Assembly: GCF_030811455.1 (NCBI RefSeq)
Contig: NZ_JAUSQU010000001.1
Span: 3,968,001-4,032,000 of the forward strand
From: Streptosporangium lutulentum
GTDB taxonomy: Bacteria; Actinomycetota; Actinomycetes; Streptosporangiales; Streptosporangiaceae
Length of the DNA stretch: 64,000 nt
Direction: 5' to 3'
The notes under the pieces were generated by a model. It was not told where the DNA came from. It searched no databases and saw nothing but the letters and a program-made list of their open reading frames with translations. Positions 33,817 to 42,439 of the stretch are shown in pieces. How positions within the stretch are numbered: position 1 is the stretch's first letter; every line of letters begins with the position of its first letter. A program made the position numbers and the translations under genes.

Positions 33817-35175
33817 TCACATCCCGGCGATCAGCTTGTCCACTCTCTCGTCGACGCTGCGGAAAGGATCCTTGCACAGCACGGTGCGCTGCGCCTGATC
33901 GTTGAGCTTCAGGTGCACCCAGTCGACGGTGAAGTCGCGCCGCTTCTCCTGCGCCTTGCGGATGAACTCCCCGCGCAGCCTCGCCCGGGTGGTCTGCGGC
34001 GGAACCGACTTGGCCTCGAAGATCTTCAGGTCGGAGGCCACCCGCTCCACCGCGCCGCGCTTCTGCAGCAGGTAGAACAGGCCGCGACGGCGGTGCACGT
34101 CGTGGTAGGCGAGGTCGAGCTGGGCGACCCTGGGGCTCGACAGCGGAAGGTCGTACTTCTTGCGGTAGCGCTCGATCAGCTGGTATTTGGTCACCCAGTC
34201 GATCTCGCGGGCGACCAGGTCCAGATTGCCGGTCTCCACGGCGTTGAGCGTCCGTTCCCACAGTTCCAGGACCCGGTGGCTGATCTCGTCGCCGCCGCGG
34301 CGGTCGACGAAGTCACGGGCCTTGGAGAGGTATTCCTGCTGGATCTCCAGCGAGGACGCCTCCCGGCCGTTGGCCAGCCGCACGCGCCGCCGCCCGGTCA
34401 TGTCGTGGGAGACCTCCCGGATGGCCCTGATCGGGTTCTCCAGGGACAGGTCACGCATCACCGTACCCGCCTCGATCATGCGCAGCACCAGATCGGTCGC
34501 GCCGACCTTGAGCAGCGTGGTCGTCTCGCTCATGTTGGAGTCGCCGACGATGACGTGCAGGCGGCGGAACCGCTCGGCGTCGGCGTGCGGCTCGTCGCGG
34601 GTGTTGATGATCGGGCGCGACCGGGTGGTGGCGCTGGAGACGCCCTCCCAGATGTGCTCGGCCCGCTGGGAGACGCAGTAGACGGCTCCGCGCGGGGTCT
34701 GCAGCACCTTGCCCGCCCCGCAGATGATCTGCCTGGTGACCAGGAAGGGGATCAGCACGTCGGCCAGGCGGCCGAACTCCCCGTGCCGGCCGACCAGGTA
34801 GTTCTCGTGGCAGCCGTAGGAGTTGCCGGCCGAGTCGGTGTTGTTCTTGAACAGGTAGATGTCACCGGCGATGCCCTCCTCGCGGAGCCGCTTCTCGGCG
34901 TCGACCAGGAGCCCCTCGAGGATGCGCTCGCCCGCCTTGTCGTGGGTGACGAGTTCGATGACGTTGTCACACTCGGGGGTGGCGTATTCGGGGTGGCTGC
35001 CCACGTCCAGATAGAGACGCGCTCCGTTTCGGAGGAAGACGTTGCTCGATCGGCCCCATGAGACAACACGGCGGAATAGATAACGCGCTACCTCGTCGGG
35101 TGACAGCCGCCGCTGCCCCCTGAACGTGCAGGTGACGCCGTACTCGTTCTCAAGCCCGAAGATGCGACGATCCAT
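33817..35175 (-). CDS. pafA: Pup-protein ligase PafA
   Basis: A 452-residue ligase of the glutamine-synthetase-like carboxylate-amine ligase fold. The N-terminal GLENEYG supplies Mg-binding glutamates (Glu9, Glu11); [17 protein letters not shown] carries the catalytic Asp57; later blocks are [20 protein letters not shown] and [30 protein letters not shown]. It activates the C-terminal Glu of Pup with ATP and attaches it to substrate lysines. Length is normal. It is followed by the FKBP gene and preceded by prcA after a 372-bp gap containing the prcA terminator. Confidence 0.97.
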   Translation of the reverse strand: MDRRIFGLENEYGVTCTFRGQRRLSPDEVARYLFRRVVSWGRSSNVFLRNGARLYLDVGSHPEYATPECDNVIELVTHDKAGERILEGLLVDAEKRLREEGIAGDIYLFKNNTDSAGNSYGCHENYLVGRHGEFGRLADVLIPFLVTRQIICGAGKVLQTPRGAVYCVSQRAEHIWEGVSSATTRSRPIINTRDEPHADAERFRRLHVIVGDSNMSETTTLLKVGATDLVLRMIEAGTVMRDLSLENPIRAIREVSHDMTGRRRVRLANGREASSLEIQQEYLSKARDFVDRRGGDEISHRVLELWERTLNAVETGNLDLVAREIDWVTKYQLIERYRKKYDLPLSSPRVAQLDLAYHDVHRRRGLFYLLQKRGAVERVASDLKIFEAKSVPPQTTRARLRGEFIRKAQEKRRDFTVDWVHLKLNDQAQRTVLCKDPFRSVDERVDKLIAGM

Positions 35176-35547
35176 TGCCTCACACTATTCGCCGAACCCC
35201 TCTCGTGGGAGGGATCATGGGGGTTTTCGGTCGTACGGCTTATGCCCCCGGCGACGGACGACTAAGCGTTGACCCGGTCCGCACCCGGGTCCGTCCCCGC
35301 TCGCGGACCGCGCGGGGGCCTTCGGCGCCGGACGGGATCGGCCGCCGTCCCGCCAGAAGATCTCGACGACCTTGACGATCCGGCCGTTCGCCGCGGCGCC
35401 CGGGACCCCCTGAAGACGCCCTCCAGGCCGCCGCGGGCGGCGTGGGATCGGCCGCCCCGGACCGATCCGATCCGATCCGCGCCATCCGATCCGCGACATG
35501 GAAAGGAACCGCCGCCCCGGCGGGGGCGGCGGTTCCTCATCGTGTGG
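35176..35547. other. Intergenic between prcA and pafA
   Basis: 372 bp with no credible gene. It contains repeated GATCC-type words near 35465-35493, the prcA terminator at 35504-35537, and probably the pafA promoter next to 35180-35280, which I cannot define precisely. Confidence 0.6.
35504..35537 (-). terminator. Hairpin terminator of the prcBA operon
   Basis: A perfect 15-bp stem (AGGAACCGCCGCCCC and its complement) with a GGCG loop, 10 bp beyond the prcA stop codon. It explains why pafA needs its own promoter here. Confidence 0.88.
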
Positions 35548-36354
35548 TCAGTTGTCCGAACCGGTGTCGATGTCACCCTCGGGTGCGGTCGGGGGGGCGT
35601 CGGTCCTCTCCGGAGCGGGGGCCGGCGGCTCCGCCGGCGTCTCGGCGGACGCGCCGGCCTCGGCGGAACCCGCGGCCAGCAGGCGCTCCAGCCTTGAGCC
35701 GTTGAGCCGCAGGAACCTGCGGTGCGGCCGGTTGCGATCGAGGACCGCCACCTCCAGCTGGTTGGCCGGGAAGCGCTCACCGCCCGGCTCCGTCAGCGCG
35801 AACAGCGCCGCCTCCAGCGCCTCGGTCAGCGGCAGGCCGTCACGGTAGCGCTCCTTGAGCCGGTTCGCCACCGCCTCGGCCTGACCGCCCATCGCCACCA
35901 GGCCCGACTCGTCGAACACCGAGCCGTCGAAGGTCAGCCGGTAGATGTGGTCCTCTTCGGAGGAGTCGCCGACCTCGGCCACCACCAGCTCCACCTCGAA
36001 CGGCTTCATCGACTCGGTGAAGATCTGACCGAGGTTCTGCGCGTAGAGGTTGGCCAGGCCACGCGCGGTGACGTCGTCACGGTCGTAGGTGTAGCCGTTG
36101 ATGTCGGCGTAGCGGATGCCGCCGAGACGCAGTGCCTCGAACTCGTTGTAACGGCCGACCGCGGCGAAGCCGATCTTGTCGTAGATCTCACTGATCTTGT
36201 GCAGGGCCCGGGACGGGTTGGGGGCGACGAACAGGATGCCGTCCACGTACTGCAGGACGACGACACTACGGCCTCGCGCGATCCCCTTACGCGCGTAATC
36301 CGCCTTGTCCCGCATCTGCTGCTCGGGCGAGACATATCCAAAAGGCATGGACAC
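35548..36354 (-). CDS. prcA: 20S proteasome alpha subunit PrcA
   Basis: A 268-residue alpha-type subunit: MPFGYVSPEQQMRDKADYAR N-terminal gate helix, KGIARGRSVVVLQYVDGILFVAPNPSRALHKISEIYDKIGFAAVGRYNE core and a LEVAVLDRNRPHRRFLRL end. It lacks the catalytic Thr, as expected. The C-terminal tail of about 45 residues is rich in Ala, Pro and Glu and probably disordered. GTG 36354 has GAGAGG about 10 nt upstream and is preferred to ATG 36348. It follows prcB by 19 bp. Confidence 0.96.
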   Translation of the reverse strand: MSMPFGYVSPEQQMRDKADYARKGIARGRSVVVLQYVDGILFVAPNPSRALHKISEIYDKIGFAAVGRYNEFEALRLGGIRYADINGYTYDRDDVTARGLANLYAQNLGQIFTESMKPFEVELVVAEVGDSSEEDHIYRLTFDGSVFDESGLVAMGGQAEAVANRLKERYRDGLPLTEALEAALFALTEPGGERFPANQLEVAVLDRNRPHRRFLRLNGSRLERLLAAGSAEAGASAETPAEPPAPAPERTDAPPTAPEGDIDTGSDN

Positions 36355-36373
36355 CTGGAGTGATCCTCTCGTG

Positions 36374-37222
36374 TTAACGCAGCGGGGCGGTCGGGCCGTC
36401 GGGAGACGTCATCCGGGAGTCGACGACCGTCTGGACGAATCCGGCGACCTCCTCGTCGGACAACCGGCGGTATCCGTCGGCGGTGATCACCGCGACGACG
36501 GGCCAGATCCTGCGGGTGAGGTCGGGGCCGCCGGTCGCCGAGTCGTCGTCGGCCGCGTCGTAGAGAGCCTGGATGAGCATCAGCACCGTGTCGTCGGGCG
36601 AGGCCCCCTCGCGGTAGAGCTTCTTGAGCGCGCCGCGCGCGAAGATCGAGCCCGAGCCGATCGCGTGGTGCTGGTGCTGCTCGTAGGGGCCGCCCCCCAC
36701 GTCATAGCTGAAGATCCGGCCGCCGTCGGCGTCGGGGTCGTAGGCGGCGAACAGCGGCACGACCACCAGTCCCTGCATCGCCATCGGGAGGTTGCCGCGA
36801 ATCATCGTGGCGAGCCGGTTGGCCTTACCCGCCACCGAGAGCGTGCGGCCCTCCCTCTTCTCATAATGCTCAAGCTCCACCCGGTAGAGCCGCGCCATCT
36901 CGATCCCGGTGCTCGCCGCCCCGGCGATGCCCATGCCCGAGTACTCGTCGGTCCGGAACACCTTCTCCATGTCACGCTGGGAGATGATGTTGCCGGAGGT
37001 CGCCCGGCGGTCTCCGGCCATCACGACGCCACCGGCGCAGATCGCCGTGACGATCGTGGTGGCATGAGGTATCTGGTCGCCGACCGGAGTCGCCAGGACG
37101 TCGTTACGGCCGGGCAACAAGTCCGGCGAGTGGGACCTGACGAACTCGGTGAACGAGGAGCTTCCGGTGTCGGTAAAAATGTGATTCACCATGCCGGCGG
37201 GCAAGTCCCTGTGCGATCCCAC
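36374..37222 (-). CDS. prcB: 20S proteasome beta subunit PrcB
   Basis: A 282-residue beta subunit with a propeptide of 54 residues removed autocatalytically before Thr55 ([20 protein letters not shown]). Thr55 is the N-terminal nucleophile; the Lys33-equivalent lies in [34 protein letters not shown] and the [19 protein letters not shown] block are typical of actinobacterial PrcB. It assembles as two heptameric rings in the 20S core. The GTG at 37222 has GGAGGGAG upstream. Unusually, it is separated from pup by 716 bp. Confidence 0.97.
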   Translation of the reverse strand: MGSHRDLPAGMVNHIFTDTGSSSFTEFVRSHSPDLLPGRNDVLATPVGDQIPHATTIVTAICAGGVVMAGDRRATSGNIISQRDMEKVFRTDEYSGMGIAGAASTGIEMARLYRVELEHYEKREGRTLSVAGKANRLATMIRGNLPMAMQGLVVVPLFAAYDPDADGGRIFSYDVGGGPYEQHQHHAIGSGSIFARGALKKLYREGASPDDTVLMLIQALYDAADDDSATGGPDLTRRIWPVVAVITADGYRRLSDEEVAGFVQTVVDSRMTSPDGPTAPLR

Positions 37223-37938
37223 GCGACTCCCTCCAAAGGTGCGGTCTTTAAGGCCCGACCTTACTCATCTTGCCGTGCTGCTTGCACTTCCCTGGATCAG
37301 CTCAGCGCGAACCACCTGTGTACGGATCATTCAATCTTTACGGCCGGGCGCGTCCCCTCAGGAGCCGGGCCTCACGGCCGGGCGCGCCCCCTCGGAGGCC
37401 GATCCGGCCTCCCGGAGACCACGGACCCGGGGAGCGCACGAACACGGGCGGACCTCGCGATACGGGAGGTGAGACAGGTGACGCCCTCCCCCGGGGTCGA
37501 GGGCGCGACGCTCGCGGCGCTTCCTCGCTCTCCTCACTCGCCGCTCCGCGGCCGCCCGGACGCGACAGGTTTTGCGCGGCGGTCCCCCTTGGATCGCGAA
37601 GCGGGCGCGGCCTCGAACGCTCACGGCTCCGGACGGCCGCGGCCGGGTCCGGCGCGCGACGCGGCTCCTTCACGTACCGGCCGGTATCCGCGCCTCCAGG
37701 AACCCCCGGGCGTTCCCCGACGGCCTCGCGGCCCTCTGCCCCGCCCCTTCGGCGCCCCGGGCCCGAGCGGTGCCCGAGCGCCCGCGGAAGCCCTCTCCGC
37801 GGTAGCGGGCGCGATCGCCCGCCACCCCCTCGTCCCGTCCGAAACGGGTGACCGGCCGGCCGCCCCGTGGCAGGGCCAGGTATCCGGACTCGCTGCCGAA
37901 TCCGCCCTCGCCCTTCAGCCTAGATTCGGGCACGCACC
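37223..37938. other. 716-bp non-coding spacer between pup and prcB
   Basis: No credible gene on either strand: open frames are Arg-, Pro- and Gly-rich low-complexity products, with no ribosome binding sites or known domains. It is extremely GC-rich in the middle, with a small stem at 37394-37412 (GGAGGCC-GATCC-GGCCTCC). AT-richer sequence close to prcB (37240-37345) probably contains a promoter for prcBA. Confidence 0.6.
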
Positions 37939-38148
37939 CTATTGCCCGCCTTTTTGCACGTACGACCTCACGAACTCCTCGGCGTTCTCCTCAAGGACCT
38001 CATCGATCTCGTCGAGGATCGCGTCGACGTCGTCCGTGAGCTTGTCCTGACGCTCCTGGACGTCAGAGGTTTCCGCCGCGGCGGTCTCCTCCACCTCCTT
38101 GTCGCTCCGGCCTGCCTGCTTCTGCCCGCCGGTGTCCTTGCTTGCCAT
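37939..38148 (-). CDS. pup: Prokaryotic ubiquitin-like protein Pup
   Basis: A 69-residue Pup. The acidic, mostly disordered chain contains the Mpa-binding helix (QDKLTDDVDAILDEIDEVLE) and ends VQKGGQ. The C-terminal Gln must be deamidated to Glu by Dop before PafA can conjugate it to lysines, and dop is present in the window at 46368-47882. Size and sequence are typical. It is separated from dop by 8.2 kb of unrelated genes and divergent from a kinase gene. Confidence 0.97.
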   Translation of the reverse strand: MASKDTGGQKQAGRSDKEVEETAAAETSDVQERQDKLTDDVDAILDEIDEVLEENAEEFVRSYVQKGGQ

Positions 38149-38554
38149 ATCTGTGGCACCTCCGCTTAGGGGGATGTATCTGCTTCGTATCTTTCCCCGA
38201 AGTGGCAGACATTGCGCGCGGATCGCCCCGCGATCTTTGCGGAGTTCCCCGAGGTCGCTCCGGGAGTCCTGTACGTCAGAGAACCCCTCTCCGGCTCGAA
38301 AAGGCAAATCCGGGGACCGCTTGACTGGATAGTCCCCCTATCCAGGGAAAGGCCCCATGTCACCGTCATCGTCGAGCACCGCCGGGGTGCTTCTCGTCAC
38401 CGTGCCCGCCGTCGCCCCCGGCGCCGGAACATCACCACTCGGTATCGGCCTCACCGGAGGCTCTCACCTGGCAAATCGGATTTCTTGAGCGTTCACGGGC
38501 GTGTTCGGACCGTTCCAGGTAGGCCCTGGCGTTCGAAACTGCGATCATTGACGG
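38149..38554. promoter_or_regulatory. Divergent regulatory region between pup and kinase gene
   Basis: 406 bp without a gene. It includes a perfect inverted repeat, CTGGATAG-TCCCC-CTATCCAG (38325-38345), overlapped by TTGACT (38321-38326), which could be a -35 element for the plus-strand kinase. The pup promoter must also lie here; I cannot place its boxes with confidence. Confidence 0.5.
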
Positions 38555-39349
38555 GTGAGTGCCATCATCGCCCGCCGCTACAAACTTGTCTCCCGCGTCG
38601 GCCAGGGAGCGACAGGTGTCGTCTGGCGTGCCTTCGACCTACTGCTGGAGCGAGAGGTGGCATTGAAGGAGATCGCTCTCCCTCCCGGGCCCGCCGCGGC
38701 CGAACAGCGGCGCCGGGTGGTGCGCGAGGCCCGGATGGCCGCACGACTGAGCCATCGGGGGATCGTCACGGTGCACAACCTCACCGAGGAGGCCGAGCGG
38801 CTCTGGATCGTGATGGAGTTCCTGGAGGCCCTGACGCTGCACGACACGATCGTGCAAGCGGGCCCTCTCCCGGTGGACATGGTGGCCGCGATGGGACGCC
38901 GCCTGCTGGAGGCTCTGCGGCACGCCCACGACGGCGGGGTCATCCATCGTGACATCAAGCCCGCCAACATCATGCTGACCGGCGACCGGGTGGTGCTGGC
39001 CGACTTCGGCTTCGCCGCGCCGGAGGGCACGGCCAACACCTCGATGCGCGGCACGCCGGCGTTCATCGCGCCGGAGACGCTGCACGGCCACGGCGGGACC
39101 CGCGAGGCGGACATGTGGTCGTTCGGGGCCACGCTGTACATGGCGGTGGAGGGCAGGACGCCGTTCCGCACGGTGGATTCGATGGCCGACCTGGTCGCGG
39201 CGCTGCAGGAGCCGCCGCGCGCGCCGCGGCGGGCGGGCGCGCTGGAGCCGGTGCTGCGCGGGTTGTTGCGCAAGGATCCACGCTCACGGCTGAGCGCGGA
39301 GCAGACGTCGCTGATGCTGTCGGACACGCGCTGCTTCAGCGCGGCCTGA
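38555..39349 (+). CDS. Soluble Ser/Thr protein kinase
   Basis: A 264-residue bare Hanks-type kinase domain with no transmembrane or sensor part. Motifs are complete: glycine loop GQGATGVVW, VALKE lysine, catalytic loop HRDIKPANIML, DFGFA, activation segment ending APETLHG, and DMWSFGATLY. It is expected to be active. It starts with GTG, divergent from pup, and is followed 245 bp later by a second, divergent kinase-like gene on the same strand. Substrate unknown. Confidence 0.9.
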   Translation: MSAIIARRYKLVSRVGQGATGVVWRAFDLLLEREVALKEIALPPGPAAAEQRRRVVREARMAARLSHRGIVTVHNLTEEAERLWIVMEFLEALTLHDTIVQAGPLPVDMVAAMGRRLLEALRHAHDGGVIHRDIKPANIMLTGDRVVLADFGFAAPEGTANTSMRGTPAFIAPETLHGHGGTREADMWSFGATLYMAVEGRTPFRTVDSMADLVAALQEPPRAPRRAGALEPVLRGLLRKDPRSRLSAEQTSLMLSDTRCFSAA

Positions 39350-39594
39350 GCGGTCCGGGCACGATTCGAGGACGGCGCGGGCACGGTCCCCGGCATCCGC
39401 CGGTCGCGTCGGCCACGCCACAGGCGACGCCCCTGACTCCCCGCTCAGGGGAGCGGAAGGGTCAGGGCGGCGTTCCGCGCACCCAAGCAACCGAATCGTT
39501 ACATAAAATCACCCAATGTAACCATATAGTGCGTTATTTCAAGTGAAGATGTGAAGCAATTGAGGGCCCGGCTTCTACACGCAACGGGTGGTTC

Positions 39595-40503
39595 ATGGGA
39601 ACAGGTAAGGGAAAGCCGCGCCTACTGGGAGGCCGTTACCGGCTGATCTCACCGATCGAGCAGACGTCCATGAGCGTGACGTGGCGGGCCCACGACTCCC
39701 TGCTCCGGCGAGATGTGGCGATCAAGGAGATCCGGCCGCGATTCCTCGAGCACGGGGCGGATCTGCGCGACGCGCGCCGCCGGGCACTGCGCGAGGCGCG
39801 TTCGGCGGGACGGCTGAACCATCCGGCGGTGCTCTCCGTACACGATCTGCTGGAGGAGGGCCAACGGCTCTGGATCGTGATGGAGCTCCTCCAGGCCCAC
39901 ACGTTGAAGGAGACGGTGCGGCGGCTGAGCCATCTGCCGGTCCGCCGGGTGGCGTGGATCGGGCTCCAGCTCCTGGGCGGGTTGCGCCACGCGCACGGGG
40001 CGGGCGTGCTGCACCGCGACATCGGTCCGAGCAACATCCTGCTGACCGGCGACCGGGTGGTGCTGTCGGACTTCGGGCTCTCGGCGCTGAACGGCAAGGC
40101 GCTGAACGGGAGTTCGGGGGCGCTGGCGACCACTCCGGCCACCTGCACCCCCGACTACATGGCGCCGGAGCGGCTGCGGGGCATGCCGGCGACCCCGGCG
40201 GCGGACCTGTGGTCGTTCGGAGCGAGCCTGTACTTCGCGGTGGAGGGCCGGCCGCCGTACTCCGCTTCGGACGAGCTGGCGGCGCTGGGCATGAAGACGA
40301 CCAGGGATCTGCGGCCGGCCCGGAGGGCAGGCCCGCTCCACCCCGTCCTGGAGGGGCTGCTCCAGTGCGATCCGGCGGTGCGCATCAGCGCCAGGCGCGC
40401 GGCGCGCATGCTGTCGGAGCTCTCGCGGGTGAAGGGCACCGCGACGGCGCCGCCACCGCGGCTGTCCATGGCGCGGCGCCCTCCCCACTCCTTTACATCG
40501 TAG
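39595..40503 (+). CDS. Ser/Thr kinase-like protein with altered catalytic loop (possible pseudokinase)
   Basis: A 302-residue kinase fold. The VAIKE lysine, HRD aspartate, SNILL asparagine and SDFGLSA are kept, but the catalytic loop reads HRDIGPSN, with Gly in place of the near-invariant Lys, and the glycine-rich loop is replaced by SPIEQTSMSVTW with no GxGxxG. Activity may be lost or changed. The last 40 residues are Arg- and Pro-rich. It belongs to the same family as the preceding kinase and probably arose by duplication. Its stop lies 1 bp from the stop of convergent cobB. The AT-rich region before it (39486-39560) probably holds its promoter. Confidence 0.85.
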   Translation: MGTGKGKPRLLGGRYRLISPIEQTSMSVTWRAHDSLLRRDVAIKEIRPRFLEHGADLRDARRRALREARSAGRLNHPAVLSVHDLLEEGQRLWIVMELLQAHTLKETVRRLSHLPVRRVAWIGLQLLGGLRHAHGAGVLHRDIGPSNILLTGDRVVLSDFGLSALNGKALNGSSGALATTPATCTPDYMAPERLRGMPATPAADLWSFGASLYFAVEGRPPYSASDELAALGMKTTRDLRPARRAGPLHPVLEGLLQCDPAVRISARRAARMLSELSRVKGTATAPPPRLSMARRPPHSFTS

Positions 40504-40504
40504 A

Positions 40505-41824
40505 TCAAAAACTCTGGGCGCGGCACGCCTCCACGAACCGGGGAGCCAGGTGAGGGCTGCCGGCCCAGTGCAGGTGCAGGTAGGAGGCGCTCACCCGGTC
40601 GTCGGCGAATCCGTCGGCACCGCCCCGCCAGCGGAACAGGGGCCGCTCGGGTGCGGGATCCACGGCGGTGCGGTGGAACTCGTGACCGCGGTAGCGCTCC
40701 CCGTCCCTGGTCAGCACCGAGTCCCGGACGGCCACCGCGTCGCGGTACCCGAGGGTGAGGGTGCCGGTCATCCGGGCCTCGATGTCGAGGATTCCGCACA
40801 TCGGCCTGCCGTCCAGCTGCCTGGCGAGGTAGAGCAGGCCCGCGCACTCGGCCGAGATCGGCCCGTCGAACGCGGCGACCTCCTTGCGCAGCGGTTCGTT
40901 GGCCGACAGCTCCGCCGCGTACACCTCGGGGAAACCACCGCCGATGACGATCCCCCTGGCCCCCTCCGGCAGGGTCTCGTCGGTGAGGGGGTCGAAGGGG
41001 ACGACCTCGGCTCCCGCGGCCGTCAGGAGCTCGGCCTGCTCGGTGTAGCCGAAGGTGAACGCCTGGCCGCCCGCGACCGCGATCCTCACGGAGGCGGGGG
41101 CGGAAGGGCCGGGGGTCCACGGGGCCGCGGGCAGCGGCGGGGCCGAGCGGGCGAGCCGCAGGAGCTCCTCCAGGTCGCAGGAGGCCGCGATCAGCGCGGC
41201 GACGGCGTCCATGGCCTGGGCGGCCTGGGTGCGGCGTTCGGCGGCGGGGACGAGGCCCAGGTGGCGGGAGGGGGTGGCGACGGCGTCGCTGCGGCGGATC
41301 GCGCCCAGCACCGGGACGCCGCTCTCGGCGAGGGCCTCGCGGCAGATGCTCTCGTGCCGTTCGGAGCCGATCCGGTTGAGGATCACCCCGCCGAGCCGGA
41401 TCCGGGTGTCGTAGGAGGCGAACCCGTGCACGAGCGCGGCCACGGACCGGCTCTGCTTGGCGGCGTCCACGACCAGGACCACCGGCGCGTCCAGCAGCCT
41501 GGCGACGTGCGCGGTGGAGGCGAACTCGCTCGCGCCCGCGCCGTCGTACAGGCCCATCACCCCCTCGACCACCGCGAGGTCGGCCCCGGCGGCGCCGTGC
41601 CCGAAGAGCGGGGCGATGCGCTCCTCCCCCACCAGCCACGGGTCGAGGTTGCGCCCGGGACGGCCGGTGGCCAGGGCGTGGTAGCTGGGGTCGATGTAGT
41701 CGGGGCCCACCTTGTGCGGGGAGACCGCCATGCCCCGGCGGGTGAACGCGGCCATCAGCCCGGTCGCCACGGTGGTCTTGCCCGCTCCCGAGGCCGGGGC
41801 CGCGATGACCAGACGGGCTACCAT
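40505..41824 (-). CDS. cobB: Cobyrinate/hydrogenobyrinate a,c-diamide synthase
   Basis: A 439-residue glutamine-dependent amidotransferase of the CobB/CbiA family. The N-terminal ATP-binding half starts with a P-loop-like PASGAGKTTVATGLMAAF and KVGPDYIDPSYH; the C-terminal GATase1-like half has GGGFPEVYAAELSAN, the nucleophile Cys in SAECAGLLYL and a final SYLHLHW His. It amidates the a and c side chains of the corrin ring. The last gene of the cobalamin operon; it overlaps cobO by 7 bp. Confidence 0.95.
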   Translation of the reverse strand: MVARLVIAAPASGAGKTTVATGLMAAFTRRGMAVSPHKVGPDYIDPSYHALATGRPGRNLDPWLVGEERIAPLFGHGAAGADLAVVEGVMGLYDGAGASEFASTAHVARLLDAPVVLVVDAAKQSRSVAALVHGFASYDTRIRLGGVILNRIGSERHESICREALAESGVPVLGAIRRSDAVATPSRHLGLVPAAERRTQAAQAMDAVAALIAASCDLEELLRLARSAPPLPAAPWTPGPSAPASVRIAVAGGQAFTFGYTEQAELLTAAGAEVVPFDPLTDETLPEGARGIVIGGGFPEVYAAELSANEPLRKEVAAFDGPISAECAGLLYLARQLDGRPMCGILDIEARMTGTLTLGYRDAVAVRDSVLTRDGERYRGHEFHRTAVDPAPERPLFRWRGGADGFADDRVSASYLHLHWAGSPHLAPRFVEACRAQSF

Positions 41825-42420
41825 TCGATGCCCTTCTGGCCCTTCTGCCCGGCGTCCATGGGGTGCTTGACCTTGCCCATCTCCGTCACCAGGTCGGCGG
41901 CGTCGAGCAGCCGGGGGTCGGCGTCGCGGCCGGTGATGACGACGTGCTGGCTTCCGGGCCGGGCCCGCAGGGTGTCGATCACGTCGTCGACGTCGATCCA
42001 GCCCCACTTCATCGGATAGGTGAACTCGTCGAGCACGTACAGGCGGAACGTCTCGGCGGCGAGGTCGCGTTTGATCTGCTCCCAGCCCTCGCGGGCGTCG
42101 GCGGCGTGGTCCTCCTCGCTGCCGGGGCGCTGGATCCAGGACCAGCCCTCTCCCATCTTGTGCCAGGAGACCGATCCGCCCTCTCCGGAGTCGCCGAGCA
42201 CCCGCAGGGCGCGTTCCTCGCCGATCCGCCACTTGGCGGACTTGACGAACTGGAAGACCCCGATCGGCCAGCCCTGGTCCCAGCCGCGCAGGGCGAGGCC
42301 GAAGGCGGCGGTGGACTTGCCCTTGCCCGGTCCGGTGTGGACGATCAGCAGCGGCCGGGCGCGGCGCTGCCGGGTGGTGAGACCGTCCTCGGGAACGCTG
42401 ACCGGTTTGCCCTGCGGCAT
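41818..42420 (-). CDS. cobO: Corrinoid adenosyltransferase CobO
   Basis: A 200-residue CobA/CobO-type ATP:cob(I)alamin adenosyltransferase. The P-loop is HTGPGKGKSTAAFGLALRG; other marks are GWSWIQRPGSEEDHAADAREGW, LYVLDEFTYPMKWGWID, VVITGRDADPRLLDAADLVTEM and the C-terminal KHPMDAGQKGQKGIEW. It adds the 5'-deoxyadenosyl ligand to cobalt. The ATG at 42420 starts the conserved sequence. It overlaps cobB downstream and is 19 bp from the chelatase gene upstream. Confidence 0.96.
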   Translation of the reverse strand: MPQGKPVSVPEDGLTTRQRRARPLLIVHTGPGKGKSTAAFGLALRGWDQGWPIGVFQFVKSAKWRIGEERALRVLGDSGEGGSVSWHKMGEGWSWIQRPGSEEDHAADAREGWEQIKRDLAAETFRLYVLDEFTYPMKWGWIDVDDVIDTLRARPGSQHVVITGRDADPRLLDAADLVTEMGKVKHPMDAGQKGQKGIEW

Positions 42421-42439
42421 CGTCAGTCCTCTCTCTTCG

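Noticed and set aside
37338..37933. Small Arg/Pro-rich frames between pup and prcB
   Set aside because: Low complexity, no ribosome binding site, no recognisable domain.
36305..38050. 581-residue plus-strand frame across prcB, the spacer and pup
   Set aside because: Antisense of two certain genes, with low-complexity sequence in the spacer; no ribosome binding site.
38555..40503. Membrane-anchored PknB-like receptor kinases
   Set aside because: Neither protein has a transmembrane helix or PASTA domain.
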